A stretch of 64,000 bases of DNA from Karalla daura (lineage: Eukaryota > Chordata > Actinopteri > Chaetodontiformes > Leiognathidae), in the NCBI GenBank assembly GCA_029224185.1, contig CM055201.1:4823316-4887315 (forward strand), written 5' to 3'. This document shows positions 22,645 through 33,993 of the stretch, one piece after another. Position numbers and translations under genes: made by a program. Each line of letters starts with the position of its first letter. Positions within the stretch are counted from its first letter, which is position 1. Below the pieces are notes generated by a model. The model was given only the letters and a program-made list of their open reading frames with translations. It did not search any database and was not told where the DNA came from.

Positions 22645-24476
22645 CGATAAAGCATGAATGTCACCTACACGTTTGGCTGAAGCCAACACTAGCAGCAAGG
22701 CTGTCTTAAAGGACAGCAGCTTAGGCTCCACCTGATGTAATGGCTCAAAAGGTGAGTTTGAAAGTGCATCCAGCACCATGGACAGGTCCCACGGGGCAGC
22801 CAGATGCCTTGATACTGGTCTAAGGCGGTGTGCCCCTTTCATAAACTGACAAATGATGGGATGTTGACCTGCTATTTTGTCTCTAAAGCCTATGTGACAC
22901 ACCGATATTGCGGCTAAGTACACTTTGACAGTGGAGAGGGCCAAGCCCTTATCCAGCAGATCCTGTAGGAATGTCAGAATAACTGATATAGGACTCTGAA
23001 ATGCCAACACCCCTGTCTTTTCAAATTACTCCTCAAATGCGCTCCACTTGCCGTCATATGCAGAGCGTGTTGAGGGAGCTCTGGCACTCTGAATAGTGGC
23101 AATGGCACTCAGTGGGAGCCCAGTGGTGGTCAGGTTCAACCTCTCACGGGCCAGGCCCATAGAGCCATGCGCTCCGGATGAGGGGGAAATATTTCCCCAC
23201 GTGCCAGCGTCAAGAGGTCTCTGTGGAGAGGTAGAGGCCATGGCCGACCACACAGTAACTGAGTCACCTCCGCTGTGCCAATTGGGGGCTATCAGAATGA
23301 GAGCAAGACCCTCCTCCCTCACTCTGCCGAGAGTAGGAGTGATCAGCTTTAATGGGGGAAAGATGTCCAGGAGGACACAAAGCCTTGCTGTAGTGTTTCT
23401 AATCTCTGTAGCGAGGGTTGCCTCTGGACAATAAGTCTCTGAACTTTACTTGTGTCCCTCTGCGGAAAAGTGCCAGACAGGCCCAAAAAGCCTCCACTCT
23501 CTCCGCTGATAGGCATGCCCTGAACGCAATCGAGCCCAGATTCAGGCCGATGAACTTGATGTTCTGAATTGGAGTCAGAACGCTCTTTTCACGGTTCACC
23601 ATGAAGCCCAGGGAAGTCAGATGTGATGTGAGCATTCTGGTGTGAGCCTGTATCTGCTGGGGGGATTGAGCGACTATAAGCCAATCGTCTATGTATGTTG
23701 CTAAGCGCATTCCTCCCTCCCTCAGGGGGGATCCTGAACTTGTACTGTTTCATGTATTTGTCCAGGGCACGCAAATCCAAAATCGGGCGTAGCCCTCCAC
23801 CTCTTTTTGGCACCAGGAAGTACCTTGAATAGAAACCAGTTTATTTCCTCTTATAAAGTGCGTGCTTTGTCCCCTTGTGCCTGTGATTACAAAACCGTGT
23901 TGAGTCTGTGCAAACTGGAGTCTGTAACCCTTGGTTACGGTTCTGAGCACCCAATTTGATGTCACGCAACCACGCCACTGCTGGACCCGTTCTGCCAGTG
24001 GACCTAATTGAGGTCTCGCGGTCGTTCCGGGCTGAGTAGCAGCTGGTACAGCCACAGAGGTCTGTCTGCTCTGTCTTGCAGCAGGCAGGCTGGTCAGCCC
24101 TACCACACACGGGGTTCTATCTCCCCCTTGTGGCGAAAGTCTGCCCTGTCTCGCAGGCAGACTGGGCCGCTGCACCATGCACGGGGTTATGACTCCCCCG
24201 TGTGGCTTTATGTGAGGCTGCACAGACATGTTCCGTTTCTTTTTCCTTTTTGCCTGCGCCCTCGGTTGTACACCTGGATGCGCGACAGTAGACACTTTTT
24301 TTCTGTGTCAAAAGGCATTTTGAAGGACGTTTGTGTTTGTGAACATTTGCTAACGTTGCAAAATGGCACAACAAAGTCTCTATTGAACACTGTAGAACTG
24401 AGTCTTCTCGGACGGCTTTGAACTGGGAATGCCGGTGTTCTGTAAATCCATCCTTCCCGCCGAAACGTCCTACCAA
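22645..24476 (-). pseudogene. DIRS relic, unit 4
   Basis: Recombinase pieces 22645-23010 and 23026-23322, reverse transcriptase pieces 23399-23710 (YIDDW) and about 23740-24010, basic N-terminus to 24476. Nearly identical to unit 3. Confidence 0.8.
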
Positions 24477-24570
24477 TCCCTACTGCGCATGCGCACTACA
24501 CATTACGTCATATGAGGGTCGATCAAATTTTCATCCGACCGTTAGCTGTTCTGCAAGAACGCAGGTGAGT
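24471..24570 (+). promoter_or_regulatory. Promoter-like block and donor, unit 4
   Basis: NRF1-type palindrome at 24484-24495, TTACGTCAT at 24503-24511, donor GCAG/GTGAGT at 24564/24565. Confidence 0.55.
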
Positions 24571-26354
24571 TAACCCTGTTCGATTTCTAGCGATTTCTAG
24601 CCCCTTGTTTAATACTCTGACCGACTCAACTAATTCTTGTCAGCTTGTATGAACTGTTTTGAAGCGTGTTGTTACTTTGCAGACGAGGTCTGTCCCGCAG
24701 TGTGGACAGCCGTCGTTTCAAAATGCCAGGAAACATTCTTTCTCTAATCATTTTCCATTTCAGGCTTTCAATAATATGAAACAACTAACTTGTCCGGGTA
24801 AATAAGGCACGGCCTGTCTGCCTTAACTGCCACTCCTGAAGTTAAACCAGAAATTATTTTACATGTCTTTTCCAATATATTTGCCAACCTGTGGCAAAAC
24901 GTGACAGAAAGCTTAGAAGCTCCATTCTGTGTTGCCAAGAATATAGTTGTGTGACAACACACATGCATGTGCGCAACTTTTAACCTGTTTGCATTTGCTC
25001 ACAGGGCAGGGTGGGCATAAATCGTTTTCCAGGATCCCTTAAGAGTTTCTAGGCCATTTGACCTTTTTTCTTGTTTTCCATATGTTTTCCTTGACAGGGA
25101 AATTGGTCAATCATTTTCCAGGTTTTCCAGGCCACACCGGAACCCTGGGTGAAAACGCGGGACCTGAGCAAGACTCCCAGGTGATTACCTACCTGCCTTT
25201 TACAACATGTTATGATACAGATAATCCCATGCATGTCGTACTAATCTTTGGCTATCTTACGAATCAATAAATTAAAACCAACCAATCAATCAATTAAAAT
25301 TTCACAGTTAAGAAGGTGTGAATATAATCTATTGTCTATGATATTGTCACTGCTCAGCTGTCTCCTCTTCGCTCTCTGGCAGAATTGATAAGAAATGTAA
25401 TTGTTAAGTCACTGATGTTCAAGTCAGGGGCGGCGCTAGGGGGTTGGCAGCAGCTGCTATAGCACAAGGTGACCAGGTTTTGATACTTTGATTTGAAAAT
25501 ACAGCCGTCTGTCAAACAAGAACCTCCTTCTCTCTCGGGAAAGCTGCTCGATGAGGATGAGGATCATTGCAATACCCGGGATGATGTCGATAACTGTTTC
25601 TCTTATTTTGAAAGGGGAAGCAGGAAGTGGACTGCCTCGACAGACAGTCTGCGCTAGCAAATTCTAGTCAATGAGACATCATGTGTTTTGACCGGCAACC
25701 CCTAGCACTCATTCAGCAACTGCTAAGCAACTGCAATGAAAAAAAGCCGTCATGGAAATGGAGTTGCAAGTCATTCTACTGACTCCAGTCCAAGTCTGAC
25801 TGGAGTCCAAGTCATGTGACTTCACTCCACACAGTACACACAAATGCACTGAATGTGCATTCAGTACCAACGGATTACAGACGATAGGTTGAAAATCAGG
25901 CATGATCTGAGAAGAGATGGGTTCTTGATTCACACTAAGAAGTTAAGTGCAATGAATGAGGATGCCCGAACACATACAGAAGAACAAAAGACTTTATTGG
26001 GAGAGACAAGAAAGGTATTGCTTTGCAGAGCCTCGGAGATGAAAGCACATCAGGAACATACATAGAATAACATCCATCTTTTTTATTTTTTCATGTATTA
26101 GATGAATGTGACGGGTTCCTACCTAGGCACAACATCGGGTTTGATGCATGTGCAGAGTATAGTTTCAATGTTTTGAAGCGGCTTAAAGGCTTAAAGTGGT
26201 TTTGCATCGACAATAAAGAGAACCAGGCATAGTTTTGTTACTTTTTCAGAGTACTTTTGTTATCACGAGTTTTGTCGGGGTTTGTTAGAGACACGTGCAT
26301 GCGTGGGCACTGTCATAGATAGATGAATAATATTATTTGATCTCCGTCTCTCAG

Positions 26355-26621
26355 ATGACAAGAACAAACGAGTGGAGAATGCCCGATCTGTGGCAAAACT
26401 CTGCAGCCTGTGGCCAAGCACCTGCAGGTGAACCACAGGCTGCAGAACCAGGAGGAGAGTGACATTTTGAACTGGATGGCCACAGGCCGGCTCCCCATCC
26501 CTCTGGGCTGCTGCCCCTATCCCCACCTTTGGGGTGTACCCCCTCCACCATGACGAATACCTGGACACACACAAGGAGGTGGTGGAGGAGATGTGGAGGC
26601 TAGCAGGGGGCTCTGGTGCAG
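26355..26621 (+). pseudogene. Zinc-finger exon, unit 4 (two frame lesions)
   Basis: 267 nt. It shares the 2-nt difference of units 1 and 3 and has one extra T in the run before the second finger (TGCCCCTATCCCC, near 26518), plus the Cys to Phe change seen in unit 2. The most decayed of the four copies. Confidence 0.6.
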
Positions 26622-27531
26622 GTGAGGAAACGATAAATTCATCATTAGTTTGTGTTTGTTTTCCTTTGCTTCTCCAACAGGACAATAAAGCTTTCTATCT
26701 ACCTTGTTTCTCCTCCTGAGAACCATCAACAGCACCAGCTAACCTAGCAGCGGAGGCAGCAACAGTCCTTGGCTGCTGCCTCCTCCTCCTCCTCCCCCAC
26801 CTCCCCCCCCTTCCATCTGCCCCTGCCTGCCTCCTCCTCCTTCTGCTCCTTCTCTAGCTGTTCCACCTCAGGCGAGGGGACACGGGAGCAGGAGCCCCTG
26901 CCTGCCTTGGTGCAGGTGAGGAAACGATAAATTCATCATTAGTTTGTGTTTGTTGTCCTTGCTTCCTCAACAGGACAATAAAGCTTTCTATCTACCTTGT
27001 TTCTCCTCCTGAGCACCATCAACAGCAACAACGACCAACCCAGCAGTGGAGGCAGCGACAGCAGCAGCTGTGGGAGAGGCAGCAGGAAGACACGGCTGCC
27101 TCATCCTCCTCCTCCTCCTCCCCCACCTCCCCCCCCTTCCATCTGCCCCTGCCTGCCTCCTCCTCCTTCTGCTCCTTCTCCTCTAGCTGTTCCACCTCAG
27201 GCGAGGGGGCACGGGAGCAGGAGCCCCTGCCTGCCTTGGTGCAGGTGAGGAAACGATAAATTCATCATTAGTTTGTGTTTGTTGTCCTTGCTTCTCCAAC
27301 AGGACAATAAAGCTTTCTATCTACCTTGTTTCTCCTCCTCAGCACCATCAACAGCAACAACTACCAACCCAGCAGTGGAGGCAGCCACGGCTGCCTCATC
27401 CTCCTCCTCTTCCTCCCCCTCTTCCTCCTCCTCTTCCTCCTCCTCTCCCTCCTCCTCTTCCTCCTCCTCTTCCTCCTCCCCATCCCTCCGGTCCCTGCCC
27501 CTCCCTCAGACCCAGCTCATCTATTTAGGGT
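26622..27531 (+). repeat. Exon/mini-intron VNTR, unit 4 (three spacers)
   Basis: Spacers 26622-26680, 26916-26973 and 27245-27302 (59, 58, 58 nt) with blocks of 235 and 271 nt. The terminal block lacks the CAG-rich piece (GACAGCAGCAGCTG) present in other units. Polyadenylation signal at 27636-27641. Confidence 0.75.
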
Positions 27532-28059
27532 GTGTGTTTGTCAACATAAATTGAATTAATAACTGTACATCATTATTATTATTATCATACAGTTGTTATA
27601 AATTAATTGAATACCATGCTAAAAGTAATATACATAATAAACACCCGTTTGTTCTGTTTGGTGGTGTTGTTTCCTTTCGTCCATAGAACTCCGATTCAAG
27701 TTTCTTTTAAAAAAAGTGCAAGACCATGGCTGCCGGGTTTTGAATCGGAGACCGGAATAGGATAAACCCCTAAAAAAAACATGTTGTTCGACTATTTACC
27801 AGATTGACATAGGAACGGGATAAATGCCCAAAAGAACCCATTCATGTGGTGTGTGTTGTATGTGTCATCGTATCTGTTACCAAGCTGAATGTGATATATG
27901 TTGTATTCTCCTGTCTGTTTATTGTGTGTTAATTGTGGAATCTGTGCATTAAAGGGTTTCGTATGGTATCGTATAGTTGAAATCAATGCTCATCTATTCA
28001 AAATACACAGAGAATAGGACATAAGAATTACGAGAGAGGAGCATTGCCTTCTCTGACAC

Positions 28060-28555
28060 TGGAAATGTGGAAACAATGAAAGCACGAATCATCAGTGATG
28101 AGCAAGGCATGGGCTGCAATGAGAGAGAGAGAGATGTCCAGCAGTGAAGCCGACCCCGCTGCATCTGTCAATGCAGCAACGTCAGCAGTGTCATCAACAG
28201 CTCCCCCGGGAGGATTGTGGCGGGAGTTTGACACTCAGGTTTCGCCTCCTCGGAGCAATCACACAGATGCATAGATGGAAATGTGCAGACACATGGAAGA
28301 AAAAGTGGTTCCGAGGAATGGGGACCCTGGGCTTTGGTGGAAAGAAATTGGAGCGCGTTTCCACAAATGAGCAAAGTGGCAAAGAGATGCCTCAGAACTG
28401 TTGCTCCATCTGCTCCAGCAGGGAGGCTGTTTTCTAAGGCAGTTAGAAAATGGGGAGGGCATGAGGGACTCGTGCTTTTGGCCTCCTTGTCCCTGCCAGA
28501 GATGGTGACAGGGGCCTTGCCTCTTCCTGTCCTCCGTCTCTACTCCTGGCAATGA
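28060..28555 (+). pseudogene. hAT transposase relic, unit 4
   Basis: Dimerisation-domain match in the frame 28283-28555. Carries the same ATCACACAG state as unit 2. Confidence 0.65.
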
Positions 28556-28923
28556 TCTCTGCGGTGGTGATATCAGTGTACTCTCATACCTGAAAATGCA
28601 ACGAGAGCTTCAGCCAACAAAGCATCGTCTCCCAGGTGGCTGCTGATGAGCTGGAGGCAGCTGTGTTACACCCGTGGGATTAATCAAGAAGTTAAAGCTG
28701 CAAGCAGCTGTGAGTGGCCGACTGTGGGGTATATGCAGTTAGCGGGCCATACCAAGACGACTGTTTTCGTACACTCTGAAGAGGGCTCTGTTGTGGACGA
28801 AGCAGCATCCCTGTGATTCGGGGGAAATGAACCATTTCCCTTTTCCACAACCACCCTCCACGTCCTTTCAAACTAAACCGGCTGCGGCAGTGGCTGACAG
28901 AGGTGGATAGTCATGCTCTACAT

Positions 28924-29003
28924 TAGACTTGGACTGACTTTATTGATCCTTTTGCGATGACTCCCTCAGGGAAATTTACATTTCCAGTAGCACAAGTATA
29001 ACC
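28924..29003. repeat. LINE-type 3' tail (CTTTATTGATCC..GGGAAATT)
   Basis: The block ACTTTATTGATCC followed by TCAGGGAAATTTACATTTCCAG resembles the 3' tail common to several teleost non-LTR elements that is often linked to GATA-type microsatellites, and one follows 260 bp later. No coding part is seen. Confidence 0.5.
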
Positions 29004-29261
29004 CAACGGCACATATAACGTACACAACAAACTCAACATATATATTCATATAAGATGGCATGAGAGAGTAAACAATGTTCACTAACATGTACTCTGCTAC
29101 AACGACTTCAGTAGCTTTACAGATACATTGTGCTTGTAAGAGAACTAAAATTCAACCTGACACGTTATGGTCATCATTGATTTGTCAGCAAATACATTTT
29201 GAAACATGAAGCTGTATTATTGCAGTCACACTCTGCATGATATAATGATATAATAATAATA

Positions 29262-29262
<1 letters not shown>

Positions 29263-29326
<64 letters not shown>

Positions 29327-29349
29327 CAGATAGATAGATAGATAGATAG
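29263..29349. repeat. (TAGA)n microsatellite
   Basis: About 21 copies of TAGA with one GACA interruption near 29326. Confidence 0.97.
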
Positions 29350-30390
29350 CTCAATTTAACGTTATGTCAGTTGAGACATGTATATCACTTAAAGCCACAT
29401 CGCCAGTGCAAAGTGGAGGCAGTGTTTTAAAAATTGACTTCTGTGTCACTATAGGAGAAAAACAGTGCCACCTATGTAACTACAGGGCAAGAATAATGTC
29501 ACTATGACTTTGTATTTGCAGCTACGTTCAGTGTTTGACAGGCGAGTGTACCTACAGGGTAAAATCAGTGTCACCTCCTGTGACTGCGCCGCTTGTGTCT
29601 CCTGTATGTGAACAAAGACCATGTATCACACAAATAGATGTGCATTTGCTGTGTTTGTTTGAATCACAAAGAGTACAGCAAGGACTCAAAATCAAGAATC
29701 AGTCATCACAGTTAATAAAAATAACTCCCAAAGGTCTCTGAAGTCTTCTTTTTCTTATCAATCTGCTTAAAATTCTTCCTGCTTGCAAGTGAGACATGTC
29801 AGCCATGGCAGGGGTTGCAGCTGACGCAGCTGGACTTTGGTCTTGTCTGCAGCAGAACTCACAAGTGCATGAAGGAACCAATGGCTTCACACGAGCTACA
29901 GGTCTCACTTTGACCGACGCCTTTACCTTCTTTACCATAAGGCAGTGTGAATCCAGCAGCCAGTTCTTCATCCCATCAGAATCAGTACCATCACCATCCT
30001 CTTTGCATCCACATGTGCTGAGGGTGCTACCCCACTGTGCCTAGTAAGCACCATTGATGGTGACATGGTGTGTTCTTCCTTCTCGTTTGTTATATACAAA
30101 CATATAAACACTCTCTTGTGGTCAGTAGGATCAGTTATGTGGTCAGTAGGATCGGTTATGCTATGGGGATATGTTTGGTTGGTATTGATTTTGTTTTGAG
30201 ACTTCTGGATGAATTTTGGTTGGTTGGTTAAAGTAAAAAGAAAAACAAAGCAGCTATATACTAACTGACACAGGGCTGACAGAGTCACTGTTAGGCAGAC
30301 TGGAAGTGGTGAACAATGGCACATGCTCAATCTGCGCATTTTAAGGTTTTCATGCAGCGCTGTCATCAAACTGATGAAAACAGTGACTAA

Positions 30391-30550
30391 GACATTGAGT
30401 TTGTTAGTCATACAACAGCCACACAGCTACAGTTCAAGTCTCTCAAAGATGGGGTCGCACAATTTCCATGCAAGAGGCTGAAGGTGCAGCACAAGGGGAT
30501 GTCTGTCACAGCTGCTCTTAGATTGGGTACTCCATGCAAGCCCGTGAATA
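30391..30550 (+). pseudogene. OTU-protease-like ORF, N-terminal side (cut by Tc1-1)
   Basis: After a TAA near 30388 an open plus-strand frame runs to 30550 (LQFKSLKDGVAQFPCKRL; RLGTPCKPVNI). It resembles the segment just before the catalytic Cys loop in the OTU-domain ORFs that are numerous in fish genomes; OTU proteases remove ubiquitin. The frame continues in phase across the Tc1-1 insertion into the catalytic-Cys loop at 31772, so the transposon landed inside this ORF. Confidence 0.65.
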
Positions 30551-30552
30551 TA

Positions 30553-31769
30553 CACTCACCAGCCACTTTATTAGGTACACCATGCTAGTAACGGGTTGGA
30601 CCCCCTTTTGCCTTCAGAACTGCCTCAATTCTTCATGGCAAAGGTTCAACAAGGTGCTGGAAGCATTCCTCAGAGAGTTTGGTCCATATTGACATGATGG
30701 CATCACACAGTTGGCGCAGATTTGTCGGCTGCATATCCATGATGCGAATCTCCCGTTCCACCACATCCCAAAGATGCTCTATTGGATTGAGATCTGGTGA
30801 CTGTGGAGGCCATTTGAGTACAGTGAACTCATTGTCATGTTCAAGAAAAAAACGAATGATTCCAGCTGACATGGCGCATTATCCTGATGAAAGTAGCCAT
30901 CAGAAGTTGGGTACATTGTGGTCATAAAGGGACGGACATGGTCAGCAACAATACTCAGGTAGGCTGTGGCGTTGCAACGATGCTCAATTGGTACCAAGGG
31001 GCCCAAAGAGTGCCAAGAAAATATTCCCCACACCATTACACCTCCACCACCACCAGCCTGAACCGTTGATACAAGGCAGGATGGATCCATGCTTTCATGT
31101 TGTTGACGCCAAATTCTGACCCTACCATCCCAATGTCGCAGCAGAAATCGAGACTCATCAGACCAGGCAACGTTTTTCCAATCTTCTATTGTCCAATTTG
31201 GATGAGCTTGTGCAAATTGTAGCCTCAGTTTTCTGTTCTTAGCTGAAAGGAGTGGCACCCGGCGTGGTCTTCTGCTGCTGTAGCCCATCTGCCTCAAAGT
31301 TCGACGTACTGTGCTTTCAGAGATGCTCTTCTGCCTACCTTGGTTGTAACGGGTGGTTATTTGAGTCACTGTCGCCTTTCTATCAGCTCGAACCAGTCTG
31401 GCCATTCTCCTCTGACCTCTGGCATCAACAAGGCATTTCCACCCACAGAACTGCCGCTCACTGGATATTTTTTCTTTTTCGGACCATTCTCTGTAAACCC
31501 TAGAGATGGTTGTGCGTGAAAATCCCAGTAGATCAGCAGTTTGTGAAATACTCAGACCAGCCCTTCTGGCACCAACAAGCATGCCACGTTCAAAGTCACT
31601 CAAATCACCTTTGTTCCCCATACTGATGCTCAGTTTGAACTGCAGAAGATTGTCTTGACCATGTCTACATGCCTAAATGCACTGAGTTGCCGCCATGTGA
31701 TTGGCTGATTAGAAATTAAGTGTTAACGAGCTGTTGGACAGGTGTACCTAATAAAGTGGCCGGTGAGTG
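30553..31769 (-). mobile_element. Tc1-like transposon, copy 1
   Basis: 1,217-bp element with 29-bp terminal inverted repeats (30553-30581 CACTCACC..GGTACACC; 31741-31769), one mismatch between them, flanked by TA on both sides (30551-30552, 31770-31771), the Tc1/mariner target duplication. Transposase is on the minus strand. Confidence 0.95.
30633..31621 (-). pseudogene. Tc1-like transposase, copy 1 (frameshifted near the end)
   Basis: The frame opens at 31621 with two helix-turn-helix domains (LSDFERGMLVGARRAG..SQTADLLGFSRTTISRVYREW) and a basic stretch, then the catalytic WSDESRF (first Asp) and FHQDNAPC (second Asp). A lesion near 30870 shifts the frame, and the rest (LKWPPQSPDLNPIEHLWD, catalytic Glu) reads at 30633-30872. 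It is the longest of the three copies, with about 250 codons in one frame, but is not intact. Confidence 0.9.
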
Positions 31770-32048
31770 TACTTGGCGACAGAAATTGTTTCTTCAGAGC
31801 TGTCAGAGATGCTGTGTGTGGTACAGATGAGTATCACGGAACTATTCGGTGTGAAACAGCTAGAGAGCCATGCTGCCACATATAAGAGCAAGTCAGTGTC
31901 AGAATGTATTGGGGAATCCAACATGCGCTCTCATGGTAGTTGGGCAACTGAAGTTGAGATGCAATCAACAGCAGATTTTTTCGGTGTTAGCATATACACG
32001 TACTACCTGGACCGGACAGGAATAAATGCAAGTTTTGAGACCCACTGA
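31770..32048 (+). pseudogene. OTU-protease-like ORF, C-terminal side (segment X)
   Basis: The first part reads LGDRNCFFRAV, the OTU catalytic-Cys loop (usual form GDGNCLFRA), then GTDEYHGTIR. After a frame change near 31845 it continues as VKQLESHAATYKS and SNMRSHGSWATEVEM..FGVSIYTYY, the conserved WATEVE strand region. The C-terminal part with the catalytic His is not found. The same fragment recurs at 52621-52899. Confidence 0.8.
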
Positions 32049-32129
32049 TGACTTGACACTGATGAATTTTTAATTGAGAGAATACAATACTCTGGGGAAA
32101 CAAGTTCTCTGTGAGCCTTCTTCTTTTTC

Positions 32130-32134
32130 CTCTT
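32130..32134. other. Target-site duplication CTCTT of the gypsy element (left)
   Basis: Identical CTCTT occurs at 48102-48106. The duplicate segment X' has the uninterrupted site CTTTTTCCTCTTCTTCTT at 52974-52991. Confidence 0.9.
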
Positions 32135-32475
32135 TGTCATGAGCTCTCTCTCTGCTTTGCTCATCTGGTAACATTCTCGCCTGTCATCTGCCACGCCCAC
32201 CTGCACTCAGTCAATTAGTATCCTCACCTGTTGTCTCTCTACACTCTTTGTTGCTGCCACCTGCTCCTCATTATCTCCTGATTACCTCCTCTGTATTTAA
32301 GCCCCTGTTTCTCAGTTCTTCTCTGTCAGATCTTCGGCTTGGAATGCACGTGCTGCCTACTCGCTACCCTGACTCCTGAGAAGACAACCCAGACCAGCTG
32401 AACTCTTCCCCGCAAAACCCAAATAAACTGTGGTTCGGAACGCAATTGGTTTCCTCTTCTGTCTGGTCCCTGACA
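32135..32475 (+). repeat. Gypsy 5' LTR
   Basis: Begins TG and ends CA. A TATA-like TATTTAAG lies near 32296 and a polyadenylation signal AATAAA near 32422. No standard tRNA primer site is evident after it (GTAAGATCTGACC), and only 19 nt separate it from the gag ATG. Confidence 0.95.
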
Positions 32476-32494
32476 GTAAGATCTGACCAAGGAC

Positions 32495-33514
32495 ATGGAA
32501 CCAGCGCCCAAACCCTCTGCCTTGGACCGACTACTGCGCACTGAGGGAGATGTCAGCCGGATGTCCGCCGACATATCAGCTCTGATTCAGCTTGGCCATC
32601 AGCAACAGCAACAACTCCAGCAACAGCAACAGAGGCTGGACCAAGCTATCCAGCTACTCACCAACTTGTCCACCCCGTCAGCCCCGTCATTGCCCGACGC
32701 TCCATTGCCTGCTGCCTCTGTTCCCGGAACTCCTGCTCAGTTGACTGCCTCTGCCTGTGCTCCAGAACCCAAGGTCGGTAATCCAGAACGTTTCAATGGA
32801 GATCCAACCCAGGTCCAGGCGTTCCTGACGAGTTGCCGTGTCCAGTTTTCTCTGCAGCCCAGAACATTCGCCACGGAGGGGGCAAAGGTGGGCTATGTCA
32901 TCACTCATCTGACTGGCCGAGCTCGTCTTTGGGGAACTGCAGAGTTCGAGCGTCAGACTCCCGCTTGTGCATCCTTCAGCCTGTTTGCAGAAGAGATGAT
33001 CAAGGTCTTCGACTTGGGCTCGTCACCAGCAGAGGCTTCCCGGGCCTTGATGAGCATCCGCCAGGGCAGACGGATCGTGGCGGACTACTCCATCGACTTC
33101 AGAACCCTGGCGAGTCGCAGTTTGTGGAACACGGAAGCTCTGGTGGACGCTTTCCTTCACAGTCTGGCAGACTATGTAAAGGATGAGCTGGTTTCCCATG
33201 ACCTCCCCTCGACACTCGATGAAGCCATTGCACTGGCCGTCCACGTCGATCGTCGCATCCAGACCCGTCGACGAGAGAGGGGGCGCCTGAGTCCACCAGT
33301 CACCAACCCACGGAATGATTCTGCTCCTCACCTGTCTTCTCCTGCCACTCCGCTAGGCTCGCCAGACCGGCCAGAACCCATGGAGATTGGCCGCGCCTCG
33401 CTTTCTCCAGCAGAGCGTCAGCGCCGCCTCGCATCCAATCTGTGCCTGTACTGTGGGGGTGAGGGTCATCGTGTTGCCTCCTGTCCTGTAAAAGTCAACG
33501 CTCACCGGATGTAG
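32495..33514 (+). CDS. Gypsy Gag, intact
   Basis: 339-residue structural protein that packages element RNA in virus-like particles. A Gln-rich coiled stretch (residues ~30-52) is followed by a Pro-rich linker, the Gag capsid-like domain (VGNPERFNGDPTQVQAFL to about residue 260) and one CCHC zinc knuckle (CLYCGGEGHRVASC, ~317-330). Start ATG at 32495, stop TAG at 33512. The length is usual for vertebrate chromoviruses. Confidence 0.92.
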   Translation: MEPAPKPSALDRLLRTEGDVSRMSADISALIQLGHQQQQQLQQQQQRLDQAIQLLTNLSTPSAPSLPDAPLPAASVPGTPAQLTASACAPEPKVGNPERFNGDPTQVQAFLTSCRVQFSLQPRTFATEGAKVGYVITHLTGRARLWGTAEFERQTPACASFSLFAEEMIKVFDLGSSPAEASRALMSIRQGRRIVADYSIDFRTLASRSLWNTEALVDAFLHSLADYVKDELVSHDLPSTLDEAIALAVHVDRRIQTRRRERGRLSPPVTNPRNDSAPHLSSPATPLGSPDRPEPMEIGRASLSPAERQRRLASNLCLYCGGEGHRVASCPVKVNAHRM

Positions 33515-33534
33515 GAGGGGTCCGGCTGAGCTCA

Positions 33535-33993
33535 ATGAACATTCAGCCCTCCACAAACCGCAAGCCCCTGCTTCAGGTCCATCTTCGCCTCTCCGACTCT
33601 ACCCACATTCTGGCTGCATTGGTGGACTCGGGGGCCGAGGCCAACATCATGGACATTGAGCTAGCTCATCAGCTGGGGTTGGAGAGCCATCATCTGCCTT
33701 CTCCCGTTCCAGCCCGGGCCCTGGATGGTCACCTTCTTGGCACCGTCACCTGTCTCACCGCTCCTGTCTCTATGATGCTGTCGGGTAACCACCATGAAAT
33801 GATTCAGTTCCATCTGCTCTGTTCTCCTGGCCAACCACTCATCCTGGGTTACCCATGGCTCCGTCTGCTCAACCCCCATCTGGGAATCCGGGACAATAAC
33901 CGAGTGGGGAAGGGGCTGTCACCAGACCTGTTTGAGAGCCGCTACACTGCTCCCTCACTTAGAGCCTGCCGCCTCTGCTCCAGACATTTCTAA
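33535..33993 (+). pseudogene. Gypsy protease part of pol (frame break before reverse transcriptase)
   Basis: Contains the aspartic protease site LVDSGAEANIM and the later ILGYPWL flap region. The frame drifts into unrelated sequence after about 33905 and stops at 33993, whereas the reverse transcriptase is in the next frame, so pol is broken between about 33905 and 33940. Confidence 0.85.

Larger units (their letters stand above)
22635..28821. repeat. Tandem array unit 4 (6.19 kb), array end
   Basis: The last unit ends at GTGATTCGG (28813-28821), where homology stops and unrelated GGGAAATGAACC sequence begins. That is exactly the sequence joined to the recombinase at the internal unit junctions, so the two array breakpoints are visible at 3951 and 28821. 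No gene in 24570-26354. Confidence 0.9.
28822..30390. other. Unique flank with short repeats, no gene recognised
   Basis: Apart from the LINE-like tail and GATA microsatellite listed separately, I see only short open frames. A minus-strand frame at 29699-29971 (CTCEFCCRQDQSP, followed by a basic end) and its complement are the longest, and neither is recognised. Confidence 0.4.

Noticed and set aside
3951..28821. Array considered as a satellite, rDNA or CRISPR-like repeat
   Set aside because: Units are 6 kb, carry coding relics and have no rRNA or short-repeat/spacer organisation.
3951..28821. Array considered as a pure assembly duplication
   Set aside because: The units differ by many substitutions, a 551-bp deletion and VNTR copy number, so they are real distinct copies, although the exact copy number could still be mis-assembled.
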